A stretch of DNA of 64,000 nt from CAWKKW01 sp963850345 (GCA_963850345.1 CAWKKW010000009.1:434001-498000), one strand, 5' to 3'. Shown: positions 9,483 to 19,398, counted from the stretch's first letter. Translations and numbers: made by a program. The notes: generated by a model not told the origin, from the letters alone.

Positions 9483-10388
9483 ATGGAACTGGGACTGATC
9501 GGTTTAGGCAAGATGGGTGGCAACATGGCTGAGCGTTTACGCTTGGCCGGGCACAAGGTTGTCGGATTCGACTTCAGCGCAGACGCCGTTAAGAAGTTGT
9601 CGGACGCGGGCTCGGTGGGCGCATCTTCGCTGGAAGATATGGTCAAGAATTTGCAAGCCCCGCGCGCTATCTGGCTTATGGTGCCTTCCGGCGATCCAGT
9701 CGACCAGACCATTGCCAAGCTCATACCGCTGATGCAGAAGGGCGATATCTTCATCGATGGCGGTAACTCGAATTACAAGGACTCACAACGCAGGCATGCG
9801 GAACTTACTGCCAAGGGCTTCAACTTCGTAGACGTTGGAACCTCGGGTGGCGTGTGGGGATTGAAAGAGGGCTACAGCATGATGATCGGCGGCGATAAGG
9901 AAATCGTCGACGGCCTTAGCCCCATTTTTGAGACCCTCGCGCCCGGGAAAGACAAGGGCTGGGGTCATGTGGGCCCTGCAGGCGCAGGCCACTTTGTGAA
10001 GATGGTTCACAACGGCATTGAATACGGCATGATGCAGTCTTACGCAGAAGGCTTTTCGATCATGGAGCACAAAGAGCCTCTGCACCTGGACCTGGCGCAG
10101 ATTGCCGAGATCTGGCAGTACGGTAGCGTAGTACGGTCGTGGCTGCTGGATCTGACCGCCGATGCTCTCAAGAAAAATCCGAAGCTCGAAGGTTTGGAGG
10201 CGTACGTAGCCGACTCGGGCGAAGGACGCTGGACAGTCGCCGAAGCGATCGATCTGAATGTATCCGCCCCGGTGATTACCGAATCCCTCATCCGTCGCAT
10301 CCGCTCGCGCGAAGAGAATAACTTTACCGACCGCATGCTGGCGATTCAAAGGAATGCGTTTGGCGGCCACGCCGTTAAGAAGGATTGA
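9483..10388 (+). CDS. gnd: 6-phosphogluconate dehydrogenase, decarboxylating (short form)
   Basis: Oxidises and decarboxylates 6-phosphogluconate to ribulose-5-phosphate. The 301-residue length marks the short GndA/YqeC-type family, about 300 residues against about 470 for the classical enzyme. The NAD(P) site is GLIGLGKMGGNMAERL at the N-terminus. The catalytic segments are DVGTSGGVWG and GPAGAGHFVKMVHNGIEYG, with the lysine and asparagine of the 3-hydroxyacid dehydrogenase superfamily. GGAGGA lies just upstream of the ATG. Cofactor preference cannot be fixed from the sequence alone. Confidence 0.95.
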   Translation: MELGLIGLGKMGGNMAERLRLAGHKVVGFDFSADAVKKLSDAGSVGASSLEDMVKNLQAPRAIWLMVPSGDPVDQTIAKLIPLMQKGDIFIDGGNSNYKDSQRRHAELTAKGFNFVDVGTSGGVWGLKEGYSMMIGGDKEIVDGLSPIFETLAPGKDKGWGHVGPAGAGHFVKMVHNGIEYGMMQSYAEGFSIMEHKEPLHLDLAQIAEIWQYGSVVRSWLLDLTADALKKNPKLEGLEAYVADSGEGRWTVAEAIDLNVSAPVITESLIRRIRSREENNFTDRMLAIQRNAFGGHAVKKD

Positions 10389-10464
10389 AGAAGCCTGCAC
10401 CGCGTGATGCTTGGAAACAATCCATTAACTATTCGTGTTGCAGAACCGGCGGAGGGTTTCATCC

Positions 10465-12006
10465 ATGGCTACGGAAGTCACAGTTTCTCCCGAAGATCTT
10501 GAGCAAGCTACACAGACCCGCGAGCGAATTCCTGAACCCAGCGTCGTGGTGATCTTTGGGGCCTCGGGCGATCTGACGAAGCGCAAGTTGCTGCCGGCTC
10601 TGTTTCATCTCGAGCAGGCGGGTTTGCTGCCCGAGGAGTTCGCGATCGTCGGTGTCGCGCGTCGCAATCTGGAAAACGAGTTTCCCGAAGACATGAAGGA
10701 CGGCATCCTCAAGTTCGGCGGCGTGCAGCCGAGCGATGAGAAGCTGGATGCCTTCATGAAGAAGGTGACTTACTTCGCGTTGAACTTTGACGATAGCGAA
10801 GGCTACGCAAGACTGAAAACGAGACTGGAACAGATCGATAAGGAGCAGGGCACTAAGGGCAATCGCCTGTACTACCTCGCAACTGCTCCCGAGTACTTTG
10901 CGGACATCATCGAGAGGCTTGGAGAACAGGGACTCGCGCGCCCGGAGCATGGAACCGTCCGCGCCATCATTGAAAAGCCATTCGGCCACGACCTGCAGTC
11001 GGCTCGTGAACTGAACGACGAAGTAAATAAGGTATTCAGCGAGAACCAGATCTTTCGCATCGACCACTACCTGGGCAAGGAAACGGTTCAAAACGTACTC
11101 GTATTCCGATTCGCGAATGGCATCTTTGAGCCGATTTGGAATCGTAACTACATCGATCACGTACAGATCACAGCCGCCGAAAGCATCGGCATTGAGGGTC
11201 GCGGGCCGTTCTATGAGAAGGCCGGCGCACTGCGCGATGTGGTCCAGAACCACATGATGGAGTTGCTATCGTTTATCGCGATGGAACCACCGGTCTCCTT
11301 TGAGGCAGACTCCGTCCGTCGCGAAAAGGTGAAGGTTTGGCGTTCCATGAAGCCGATCTCGATCACCGACACGGCGCGAGGCCAATACGGGCCCGGCCTG
11401 TCAGACGATGGTAAGCCGGCGAAGGGCTATCGGCAGGAGGAAAGGGTGAATCCGAACTCGGGCACCGAGACCTTCGCCGCCGTCAAGCTGGAGATGGAAA
11501 ATTGGCGCTGGGCGGGTGTTCCATTTTACCTGCGTGCAGGAAAGCGCCTGCCCAAGCGCACTACGGAGATTGCTATTCAATTCAAGCAACCGCCGATGCT
11601 ACTTTTCAATCGGGCCACGAGTGGACCCTGCAAAGAGATTCAGCCGAACCTCATCATCATGAGAATTCAGCCGGACGAAGGAATCTCGTTACGATTCGGC
11701 GCCAAGGTTCCGACCCCCGACATGTCAGTCTGCCCGGTGATCATGGACTTTAATTACGCGGCAGCGTTTGGCACGTCCTCCGCCAATGGATACGAACGGT
11801 TGCTGCTCGACTCGATGCTTGGGGACGCGACGCTGTTTGCACATCGTGACGGAGTGGAGGCCACATGGTCCCTCTACACTCCGGTGCTGGAAGCGTGGGC
11901 GAACAATCCGCCTTCGAACTTCCCGAATTATGCGGCCGGTACCTGGGGACCGCCTGAAGCGAACGAACTCATCCGGCGCGACGGACGAGAATGGCGCCGC
12001 GTGTAG
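10465..12006 (+). CDS. zwf: glucose-6-phosphate 1-dehydrogenase
   Basis: First enzyme of the oxidative pentose-phosphate pathway, converting glucose-6-phosphate to 6-phosphogluconolactone. The 513-residue form starts at the ATG preceded by GGAGGG; an upstream TTG has no such site. The dinucleotide site is IFGASGDLTKRKL. The active-site signature RIDHYLGKE contains His201 and the substrate-binding lysine. The C-terminal region (DSMLGDATLFAHRDGVE) is typical. It is followed by pgl after 31 bases. Confidence 0.97.
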   Translation: MATEVTVSPEDLEQATQTRERIPEPSVVVIFGASGDLTKRKLLPALFHLEQAGLLPEEFAIVGVARRNLENEFPEDMKDGILKFGGVQPSDEKLDAFMKKVTYFALNFDDSEGYARLKTRLEQIDKEQGTKGNRLYYLATAPEYFADIIERLGEQGLARPEHGTVRAIIEKPFGHDLQSARELNDEVNKVFSENQIFRIDHYLGKETVQNVLVFRFANGIFEPIWNRNYIDHVQITAAESIGIEGRGPFYEKAGALRDVVQNHMMELLSFIAMEPPVSFEADSVRREKVKVWRSMKPISITDTARGQYGPGLSDDGKPAKGYRQEERVNPNSGTETFAAVKLEMENWRWAGVPFYLRAGKRLPKRTTEIAIQFKQPPMLLFNRATSGPCKEIQPNLIIMRIQPDEGISLRFGAKVPTPDMSVCPVIMDFNYAAAFGTSSANGYERLLLDSMLGDATLFAHRDGVEATWSLYTPVLEAWANNPPSNFPNYAAGTWGPPEANELIRRDGREWRRV

Positions 12007-12037
12007 CTGGGAGTCGGCCGCCAGAGTAAGGAAGCAA

Positions 12038-12835
12038 ATGCCTGAAACGATTGAAGTGCAATATGAGGTGTCGAATTCTTCCGCGGACCTGAGTGAGGCC
12101 GCGGCCGAGCATCTATTCAAGCAGGTTGAATCTGCTGTAAGTGCCCGCGGGCTTGCGCGGGTGGCTATCTCGGGCGGAAGCACACCCAAGCGCATGTTTG
12201 AGTTGCTCGCCGATCCGACGGAGCCGTATGTGAAGCGCATGCCCTGGGACCACCTGCAACTCTACTGGGTCGACGAACGCTGCGTACCGCCTGATCATCC
12301 AGAGAGTAACTACCGCATGACGCGCGAGGCGATGCTGGACGAGGTTCCGTTGCGCGCCGACCAGATCTTTCGCATCGAGGGGGAACTGGAACCCGAGCTC
12401 GCAGCGGCGCGTTACGAGACGGTTATTCGGCGGCAGTTTCGGCTGGAGGGCGCCGAAGTTCCAACTTTCGATGTGATCTCGCTTGGAATGGGCGACGATG
12501 GTCATACTGCTTCGCTCTTCCCCCATACCGACGGCATCTACGAGCTCGGACGAATCGCCATTGCCAACCATGTCCCGCAGAAAGACACCTGGCGAGTCAC
12601 GCTTACTTCGCCTGTTCTGAATCAAGCGCGCGATGTATTCTTCTTGGTTCAGGGAAAAGACAAGGCGCCTGTGTTGAAGCAGGTTCTGCTGGGCAAGCGT
12701 GATCCGGATACCTATCCATCGCAGTTGATCCGTCCCGCAAGCGGTCGGTTGCTGTTTATGCTCGACTTTGATGCTGCCGCCGAGTTGCCCGCCCCGGACA
12801 ATCAGGGACTAGGACGACTGGAGATAGCAAGATGA
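12038..12835 (+). CDS. pgl: 6-phosphogluconolactonase
   Basis: Hydrolyses 6-phosphogluconolactone, the step between zwf and gnd. It is 265 residues from the ATG preceded by AAGGAAG. Family motifs are VAISGGSTPKRMFELL near residue 42, YWVDERCVPPDHPESNY, and GMGDDGHTASLFPHT, which carries the conserved histidine. The glucosamine-6-phosphate-isomerase fold is evident. It overlaps glk by four bases. A longer in-frame start inside zwf is less likely, given the ribosome site. Confidence 0.95.
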   Translation: MPETIEVQYEVSNSSADLSEAAAEHLFKQVESAVSARGLARVAISGGSTPKRMFELLADPTEPYVKRMPWDHLQLYWVDERCVPPDHPESNYRMTREAMLDEVPLRADQIFRIEGELEPELAAARYETVIRRQFRLEGAEVPTFDVISLGMGDDGHTASLFPHTDGIYELGRIAIANHVPQKDTWRVTLTSPVLNQARDVFFLVQGKDKAPVLKQVLLGKRDPDTYPSQLIRPASGRLLFMLDFDAAAELPAPDNQGLGRLEIAR

Positions 12836-13866
12836 TTTTGGCCGGGGACGTAGGAGGCACCAAGGTTCACTTGGCGCTGTTTGGGTTTGAGCAAGGCAGG
12901 CTGACACATATTCGGGACGAGAAATTTCCCGCCAGGGAGTATGACGGGCTGGAAGAGGTGATTCGGAATTTCCTAGCGGAGACTTCGGGCGACAACGAGG
13001 TGACGGCCGCATGCTTTGGAGTCCCTGGGCCGGTTCGCGGCGGCAAGCTGAAACTTACTAACCTCCCCTGGATACTCGATAGTGCGGAGTTATCCCGGAA
13101 CTTAGGTATCCAGCATCTATTTCTGATCAATGATCTGGAGGCGAATGGATACGGAATCCCCGAACTCAGCCCTGAACAGATATTTGTATTGAGTGAGGGA
13201 GATCCGGCCGCCCTGGGGAACCGGGGTCTCGTCTCTGCAGGCACTGGTCTGGGCGAATGCGTGCTCGCCTGGAATGGCAAGTCGCACATGCCGATGGCTT
13301 CCGAGGGAGGACATACGGACTTTGCAGCGCGTAGCGATGAAGAGATCGAGTTACTCAGATATTTACGTAAGACACTCAACGGCCGAGTGAGTGTGGAGCG
13401 GGTAGTTTCCGGCCTTGGACTTACTAACATTTACAACTTCTTCCGCGACTTCAAGGGTGTAGAGGAGCCGGCCTGGCTGCGGAAACGGATGGAAGAAGAA
13501 GATTCCAATGCGGTCATCGGTGAATTGGGCGAGGCGGGCACCAATGAGCTCTGCACTCGAACCCTGGAGATGTTTGTTTCTGCATATGGGGCCGAGGCAG
13601 GAGATCTCACGCTTAAGGTACTAGCCGTTGGCGGCTTGTACATCGGCGGAGGTATCGCTCCCAAGATTTTGAAGAAGATGCAGCAAGGCTCGTTCATGAA
13701 CTCCTTCACCGACAAGGGACGTCTGAGCGACCTGTTGGTGCACACCCCGGTGAGAATTATTCTGGAGAGCAGGGCTGCTTTGATCGGCGCCGCCGCTTAT
13801 GCGGAGGCTAGAGCCGCCGAGATCAGCGGGACGTCGGTGCGTGCAGCGTCGGTTCGGTTCTCGTGA
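12832..13866 (+). CDS. glk: glucokinase, Glk family
   Basis: 344 residues. Phosphorylates glucose with ATP, feeding zwf. The phosphate-1 motif is LAGDVGGTKVHLALF. Other features are FGVPGPVRGGK, INDLEANGYGI with the catalytic Asp, GTGLGECVL, and EGGHTDFA, characteristic of bacterial Glk rather than ROK kinases because it lacks the ROK zinc site. The start overlaps the pgl stop (ATGA), and its own stop overlaps the next gene (GTGA). Confidence 0.95.
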   Translation: MILAGDVGGTKVHLALFGFEQGRLTHIRDEKFPAREYDGLEEVIRNFLAETSGDNEVTAACFGVPGPVRGGKLKLTNLPWILDSAELSRNLGIQHLFLINDLEANGYGIPELSPEQIFVLSEGDPAALGNRGLVSAGTGLGECVLAWNGKSHMPMASEGGHTDFAARSDEEIELLRYLRKTLNGRVSVERVVSGLGLTNIYNFFRDFKGVEEPAWLRKRMEEEDSNAVIGELGEAGTNELCTRTLEMFVSAYGAEAGDLTLKVLAVGGLYIGGGIAPKILKKMQQGSFMNSFTDKGRLSDLLVHTPVRIILESRAALIGAAAYAEARAAEISGTSVRAASVRFS

Positions 13867-14249
13867 GCTGGCGCCAAGTCAACGGAACGTCACTGCGCTC
13901 GGTTATACTCTGCGCGGCTATCCTTTGCGCCTGGAATTTCCTCAACGTTCCATCTGCATTTGCCCATGCCGTGCTGGTGCAATCCACTCCGCGCGCGCAT
14001 GAGTTTGTGAAGGGGCCAACTGTCGCCATCGAACTTAGGTATAACTCGCGGGTAGATGCAGCCCGCTCAACGCTGCTTCTACTAGGACCAAGTGGAAAGA
14101 CGCACACGCTTGTCGCAGTGCAGAGTTCGCCTGGATCGATTACCGCGAAGGCAGCGCAGTTAGCCGGGGGAACTTACGTGCTGCGCTGGCAGGCATTGTC
14201 CACCGACGGCCATGTAACTCGCGGCGAACTGCAGTTTCAGGTGAAATAG
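13863..14249 (+). CDS. copC: CopC-domain copper resistance protein
   Basis: 128 residues with a Sec signal peptide ending at SAFA, so the mature protein begins with histidine (HAVLVQSTP). That N-terminal histidine is the Cu(II) ligand in CopC proteins. The cupredoxin-like fold continues through LRYNSRVD and ends with the conserved WQALSTDGHVTRGELQF, whose Asp-Gly-His is the second copper-binding region. It is periplasmic and works with CopD. The GTG start overlaps the glk stop, joining it to the pentose-phosphate operon. Confidence 0.92.
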   Translation: MSWRQVNGTSLRSVILCAAILCAWNFLNVPSAFAHAVLVQSTPRAHEFVKGPTVAIELRYNSRVDAARSTLLLLGPSGKTHTLVAVQSSPGSITAKAAQLAGGTYVLRWQALSTDGHVTRGELQFQVK

Positions 14250-14304
14250 AAACTCCTCAAATGCCGAGGAACCAGCAGATCCGGCGCTCCGAAGGGAAGT
14301 TCGC

Positions 14305-15907
14305 TTGATCTGGCTTCTCCGCGACTTTGATTTGCTGGCCGTGCTGCTGCGTGCGGCTTCGCTCACCGCGGAGGCGCTTACCGTAGGCGGAATTGCGTTT
14401 CTGATCCTCATCGCCATCCCTGCGCATCCGGGTCCAGAACTTGAGGGAATTTGCCGCCGCTGGATCGGCCGGTCGGCTTTAACCCTCGCCTTCTTTGACG
14501 TTGCAACTACTGTTACAAATGTAGCGCTGCTCAGCTCGAACCTGAACGGCCCCCTTAGGAACGTGTGGAGTTCAGGTTTTGTGCTGGCCGGTTTCGGCGC
14601 CGCGCTCGCAGCCACGGCGATATGGATTTGCTCAAAGAGTGAGAGGCGCGGGGCGTTGTACCTATTGCCGCCGCTGGCCTTCGTAGTGGTAGGGGCTGCT
14701 GTGTGCTTGAGCCACTCTGCTTCGCGTTCTAGAAAACCGGCCGTTCGTGATCAGCATGACCGCCCTCCACCATCTGGCCACTGCTACCTGGATCGGTGCA
14801 ATGCCGGTTCTACTCATTGCGCTGAAGGGCGTTGAGGATACCCGAGTGGCAACTTCCCTGGTTCGCCGCTATTCTTCGATGGCGCTTTTCAGCGTTGTGG
14901 CGCTCGTGTTCTCCGGAGTGTTTATATCCAAATCGATGCTAGGGAACTGGCAAGCACTGTACAGCACCTCTTATGGCCTGTCTCTCAGCGTCAAGGTGTA
15001 CTTTCTGTTGCTCATTCTCCTGCTGGCGGCGAGTAACAGAGCCACTGTGCGGCTCGGCGAACGCGCATGGCCGCAGGCGATACTGAAGCTGCGCCGGTTT
15101 ACTGAGGCGGAGATCGGACTCGGGGTCACGGTTATCTTGATTGCTGCTTCTCTCGGTTCGCAAACGCCGGCGGTGGACACACCGCAGGACCGACCCACTG
15201 CTCACGAGGTCGCCGCGCGGTTCGTGCCCCGCGTTCCGTCGCTGCACAGCCCACCGGTCGCGGCTCTCTCTCCACCTGCTTCAATGACTGCTGCCATACA
15301 GGCGCAGGCCTTCGGTGGGGAAAGCGTAAGCGATGCGACGGACCGGAAGTGGTCTGAATACAACCACCATTGGGCGGGCCTGGTGGTTCTGCTTGCCGGC
15401 GCGCTTGCTCTCCTGAGCCGGCATTCGTCTTTCAGATGGGCGCATCATTGGCCACTTGCGTTTGCTCTTCTAGCCGGCTTCGTCCTGTTGCGGGCAGACC
15501 CGGAAAATTGGCCGCTCGGCCCTCGCTCCTTCTGGTCCAGTTTCTCGCAACCGGATGTGCTGCTGCATCGAGTTTCCGCTGTGCTTATTCTCAGCTTTGC
15601 GGGCTTCGAGTGGGGTGTTCAGACAAAGCGGCTTCGCTCACGATTGGGCGCGTTGGTCTTTCCGTCGCTCTGCGCGCTCGGTGGAGCGCTGCTCCTGCTC
15701 CACAACCACAGCTTAGGCGGCGCCAAAGATGAAGTGCTCGCCCAGATGCCGCACATATGGATCGCCGCTTTGGGCATCACTGCAGCAGGCGCACGCTGGT
15801 TGGAGTTGCGTCTACCTCGCGCGCAGAGCTCGAGGCTCGCATTCTGGCTTTGGCCGACCTGTCTCATGCTGGCCGGTTGTATCCTGCTCAATTATCGGGA
15901 GGCGTAG
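14305..15907 (+). pseudogene. copD: CopD-family membrane protein, frameshifted
   Basis: Polytopic inner-membrane protein of the CopD copper-transport family, probably receiving copper from CopC. The first part (TTG start with AAGGGAAG upstream) gives several membrane helices up to CLSHSASRS. Its frame then ends at 14835 with a non-membrane tail. The continuation MTALHHLATATWIGAMP and further helices is in the next frame from about 14738 to 15907. Dropping one A from the AAAA run at 14733-14736 joins the two into an uninterrupted 533-residue protein. As given, the gene is broken. A sequencing error in the run is at least as likely as real decay. Confidence 0.8.
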
Positions 15908-16029
15908 GGTCGAACTCGAGACTGCCGCAGCCACGATGAGCGCCATCACATCGTCAGAAGCGGCCGGCAATTGTAAATTCTATAGTTCAGTGGGTCTTAA
16001 TGTTTGCAGCGTAACTCTGGAGCCATACT

Positions 16030-16719
16030 ATGCGCGTGCTGATCGTAGAAGACGAGAAGCGGCTCGGCGAAAACATTGCTGCAGCTCTGCGCGAAGGGCC
16101 CGGGTATGCTGTCGACCTGGCCGAAGACGGCGAAGTTGGAGGATATCTCGCTCGGGACGGCGTGTACGATCTCATCGTTCTCGACCTGATGTTACCCCGC
16201 GTGGATGGCCTTACTGTTTTGAAAAAGCTTAGGGCCAGCGGTGACCGCACACCGGTTTTGATCCTCACGGCGCGTACCGAGAAAGCTTCGACCATTCAAC
16301 TCTTGAATGCGGGCGCGGACGATTATCTCGGCAAGCCGTTTGACCTCGGCGAATTGATTGCACGCGTGAAGGCGCTGATCCGGCGCGGCAAGGGGGTAGC
16401 GCATCCGCTGCTCAAGGTTCGCGACGTGGAGGTGGACACGCTGGAGAAGACGGTTCGTCGACGTGGAGTCGCTATCGAGCTATCGCCGACCGAGTACGCA
16501 ATCCTGGAATATCTCATTCACCGGCCCCGCATCATTGTCTCGAAACGCGCGCTGCTCGAACATCTCTATGACTACAACTGGGAGCGCCATTCCAATGTTA
16601 TCGAGGCCCATATCTCGAACCTCCGACGCAAGCTGGACCGCGATTCGGAACATTCGTCGATTCAAACGCTAAGAGGGCGCGGCTATCGGCTTGTGGTCGA
16701 TGAAGAGATCCGTTCATGA
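16030..16719 (+). CDS. response regulator, OmpR/PhoB family
   Basis: 229 residues with an N-terminal receiver domain and a C-terminal winged helix. In the receiver, the acidic pocket is VEDEK at residues 6-10, the phospho-acceptor is Asp52 in VLDLMLP, the Thr lies in ILTART, and the lysine in GKPF. The winged helix is OmpR type (ELSPTEYAILEYL, NVIEAHISNLRRKLD, IQTLRGRGYRL). Its stop overlaps the start of the sensor kinase (ATGA). Its position after copC/copD suggests a copper- or envelope-stress system of the CusR/CopR kind; that is inference from position. Confidence 0.93.
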   Translation: MRVLIVEDEKRLGENIAAALREGPGYAVDLAEDGEVGGYLARDGVYDLIVLDLMLPRVDGLTVLKKLRASGDRTPVLILTARTEKASTIQLLNAGADDYLGKPFDLGELIARVKALIRRGKGVAHPLLKVRDVEVDTLEKTVRRRGVAIELSPTEYAILEYLIHRPRIIVSKRALLEHLYDYNWERHSNVIEAHISNLRRKLDRDSEHSSIQTLRGRGYRLVVDEEIRS

Positions 16720-18162
16720 AGCCGTACTCCATCACGCGCAGGCTGGTTACAACGGTACTCCTCGTGGAGTTGCTCTTGACCGGAAGCGCCACCGCCGTCG
16801 CGCTGCTCTACGAGCGCAACCAACTCTATCGCGCGTTCGACGTCATGCTTCGCGGGCGAGCCGACTCAATGCTCGGCGCAGTTCAAGACGCAGAGGATCC
16901 CCAGGACAGCGTCGCTCTTCAAACCTCATCGCTCGATATACCGCGCTCCGATCTCTACGAGGTAAGAACGGACGAAGACAGGGTCATTGCTCGTTCGCCA
17001 CAGTGGAGTGGAAGGAGCAATAGCGATCTCTCGCACGATAAGCCCATCGTCAATTTCATAGCCAGCGGGAAGCATTACCGAGGACTGGTTTTGAAAGGGG
17101 TCCGCCTCGTAGATACAGAGGGTCCCAGTCCGGGCATTACACGAAAAGTGGTGGTGTTCTACGCCTCACCGACCCACCGCATCTGGAATGAGTTATGGGA
17201 GGCCGCGCGTTTTCTCATCTTCTTCAACTCGATTTTGCTGGTGTTTACCGGGGGCGCGCTGGTGCTGCTACTTCGTCGAAGCATGGCTCCTCTGAATGAT
17301 TTAGCCTTTGAGGCCGCGCATGTTTCCGCACAGTCCTGGCGGTTCGAACCTTCGGCTGGAGCGCGGGCGGCGCTCGAGTTAAATGCACTGGTCAACGCGC
17401 TGGAATCCGTGTTGAAACGCCTGGAGCACTCCTTTCAGCAGCAGCGGAATTTTGTGAACGACGCCGCCCACGAACTGAAGACCGCACTCACGGTGGTCAA
17501 GTCTTCACTGCAGCTTCTTGACTACAGGGAGCGGACGGCCGAAGAGTACAAAACTGGCTTAGGCGTGTGTCTCTCCGATTGCGATCGCATGGAGGACCTG
17601 GTGCAGCGACTCCTGACGCTTGCACGCGCCGAGCAGCTTGCCACTGAAGCCATCCCCGCCAATCACCAAACGAACCTGGCGGAGTGTCTTTCGGAGGTGG
17701 TTGGAGCAGTTGGAGTCTGTAGCCCGGATGCGAGGTGTCTCGGTAGTCACTCAGGTTCAAGGCGATCTGCTCGCGGAGATTCTGGAAGACGACTGTGCGA
17801 CGGTCCTGACCAATGTTTTGCTGAATGCAATTCAGCACAGCCCTCCGCTTGCCGAGGTCCATGTGACCGCGAGCAAGATTGCAGAGAGTGAAATACACCT
17901 CGCGGTGCAGGACACAGGGGAGGGAATCTCCGCGCAACACCTGCCTTTTGTCTTCGAGAGGTTTTACCGTGGAGATGCGTCGCGCTCACGGGAGACCGGC
18001 GGCACAGGCCTTGGCCTCGCGATATGTCGTGCGATCGTGAATGCGTACGGCGGAGAGATCGCGCTTGAAAGCCAGGAAGGCAAGGGAACACTCGTTACCG
18101 TTCTTCTGCGAGCGATGCCCGCCAGAGCGGCCAATGCTGTCAGCGATGAAGTGAGAAAATAA
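16716..18162 (+). pseudogene. sensor histidine kinase partner of the OmpR regulator, frameshifted
   Basis: Membrane kinase with a periplasmic sensor between two helices (about residues 11-31 and 160-185), a HisKA domain with His252 in DAAHELKTALT, and an ATPase domain. The first frame runs to 17891, but true homology ends near LAECLSEVV (17702). The ATPase half (NVLLNAIQHS N-box, DTGEGIS G1, GGTGLGLAI G2) is in the next frame up to 18162. Removing one G at 17703-17704 restores a 481-residue kinase. As given, the first product lacks the ATP-binding domain and would be inactive. Confidence 0.85.
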
Positions 18163-18274
18163 CCATAGCTTCAGGCTGACTTCAGTTACGCAGGGCTATT
18201 CTTGGTTGTCACCATTCCGTTCCGTCCGGTCGCATTTTCGTTGTTGAGTCACGGGTTTCTGGAGGAAAAGTTCT

Positions 18275-19324
18275 ATGAGGTTTCGTTCGCTTCTACACCA
18301 CAGTGCCACGGCACTGGCGCTTGCAGGCTCAATCACTTGCGCATCCAGTTTTGCTGCGGAAGCTTCCGACGGTCCCTACAAGGTCCAGGCACAATGGAAG
18401 ATCGGAGGCGAGGGCGGATGGGACTATCTCAGTGTGGATCCATCCACGCACCTGCTGTACGTCTCTCGTGGGCCTCGGGTGCTGATCGTAGACACCAGCA
18501 CAGGCAAACAAGTCGGTGAAATTACTGGACTGAAGGGTGTACACGGCATCGCGTTTGATACAGCCGGCAAGTTTGGATACATCAGCGATGGCGGCAGCAA
18601 CACCGTCAACGTATTTGACCGTGCGACCCACCAGATCACCCAATCGATCGCTGCAGGCACAAATCCTGACGGCATTCTCTTCGAGCCTGTCACGAAAACA
18701 GTGTGGGCGTTCAACGGACGAAGCAAGAACGCCACCGTGATCGACTCGGCAAAGAATACAGTCGTAGCGACGATTCCGCTACCTGGTAAACCAGAGTTTC
18801 CCGCGGCCGACGGGACCGGGACGGTCTTCGTCAATATCGAAGACACCAACCAGATGGTGCGCCTGGACGCTAAGACGCTGCAAGCCACGGCTACCTGGTC
18901 TCTGAAGCCTTGCGACAGCCCTTCCGGTCTCGCGATGGACACGGAGCATCGGCGCCTGTTCTCTGTCTGCGATGGTAAGAAGATGGTCGTGGTGAACGCC
19001 GATACCGGTACCGTTGTCGCGACGCCTGAGATTGGCGATGGACCGGATGCTGCCGGTTTTGACGCGGCTCATCAGCTTGCGTTCAGTTCCAACGGAGAGG
19101 GTTCGTTGACCGTGGTGCACGAAGACTCGCCGGATAAGTACTCGGTCGTGCAAACGCTCACTACGCAACGCGGCGCGCGCACTATGGCGTTTGATGCCTC
19201 GAGTGGCAAAGTGTATCTCGTGACAGCGCAGTTCGGGCCGAGACCGGCGGCTACGCCGGACAATCCAAGGCCGCGGCCGGCAATCGTGCCCGATAGCTTT
19301 GTGGTGCTCGAGGTAGGGCGCTAA
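18275..19324 (+). CDS. YVTN-type beta-propeller protein, secreted (YncE-like)
   Basis: 349 residues with a signal peptide (to about SSFAAEA) and a beta-propeller made of about seven repeats. Repeat hallmarks are GGEGGWDYLSVDPSTHLLYV, GVHGIAFDTAGKFGYISDG, NTVNVFDRATHQ, and later VVVNADTGTVVATPEIG and GARTMAFDASSGKVYLV. Such proteins are periplasmic or secreted scaffolds of unclear function, some of them metal-related (NosZ/YncE-like). GGAGGA lies upstream of the ATG. It is in the same direction as the preceding two-component genes (112-base gap). Confidence 0.85.
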   Translation: MRFRSLLHHSATALALAGSITCASSFAAEASDGPYKVQAQWKIGGEGGWDYLSVDPSTHLLYVSRGPRVLIVDTSTGKQVGEITGLKGVHGIAFDTAGKFGYISDGGSNTVNVFDRATHQITQSIAAGTNPDGILFEPVTKTVWAFNGRSKNATVIDSAKNTVVATIPLPGKPEFPAADGTGTVFVNIEDTNQMVRLDAKTLQATATWSLKPCDSPSGLAMDTEHRRLFSVCDGKKMVVVNADTGTVVATPEIGDGPDAAGFDAAHQLAFSSNGEGSLTVVHEDSPDKYSVVQTLTTQRGARTMAFDASSGKVYLVTAQFGPRPAATPDNPRPRPAIVPDSFVVLEVGR

Positions 19325-19356
19325 GTTGTTGAGGCCGAATCTGGATGCTTGGTCGG

Positions 19357-19384
19357 GGTTACTGCTTCCCAGGAAGCGGTAACC
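19357..19384. terminator. near-perfect hairpin between convergent genes
   Basis: The arms GGTTACTGCTTCC and GGAAGCGGTAACC pair over 13 positions, one a G-U wobble, around a two-base centre. They lie between the convergent ends of the beta-propeller gene (19324) and the ROK kinase (19399). There is no clear T-run, so a bidirectional terminator is an inference from position and stability. Confidence 0.5.
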
Positions 19385-19398
19385 TCCACCACGAGCAC

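Noticed and set aside
14725..14750. Programmed frameshift in copD
   Set aside because: No slippery heptamer with a downstream structure is evident, and similar indels occur in unrelated genes of the window.
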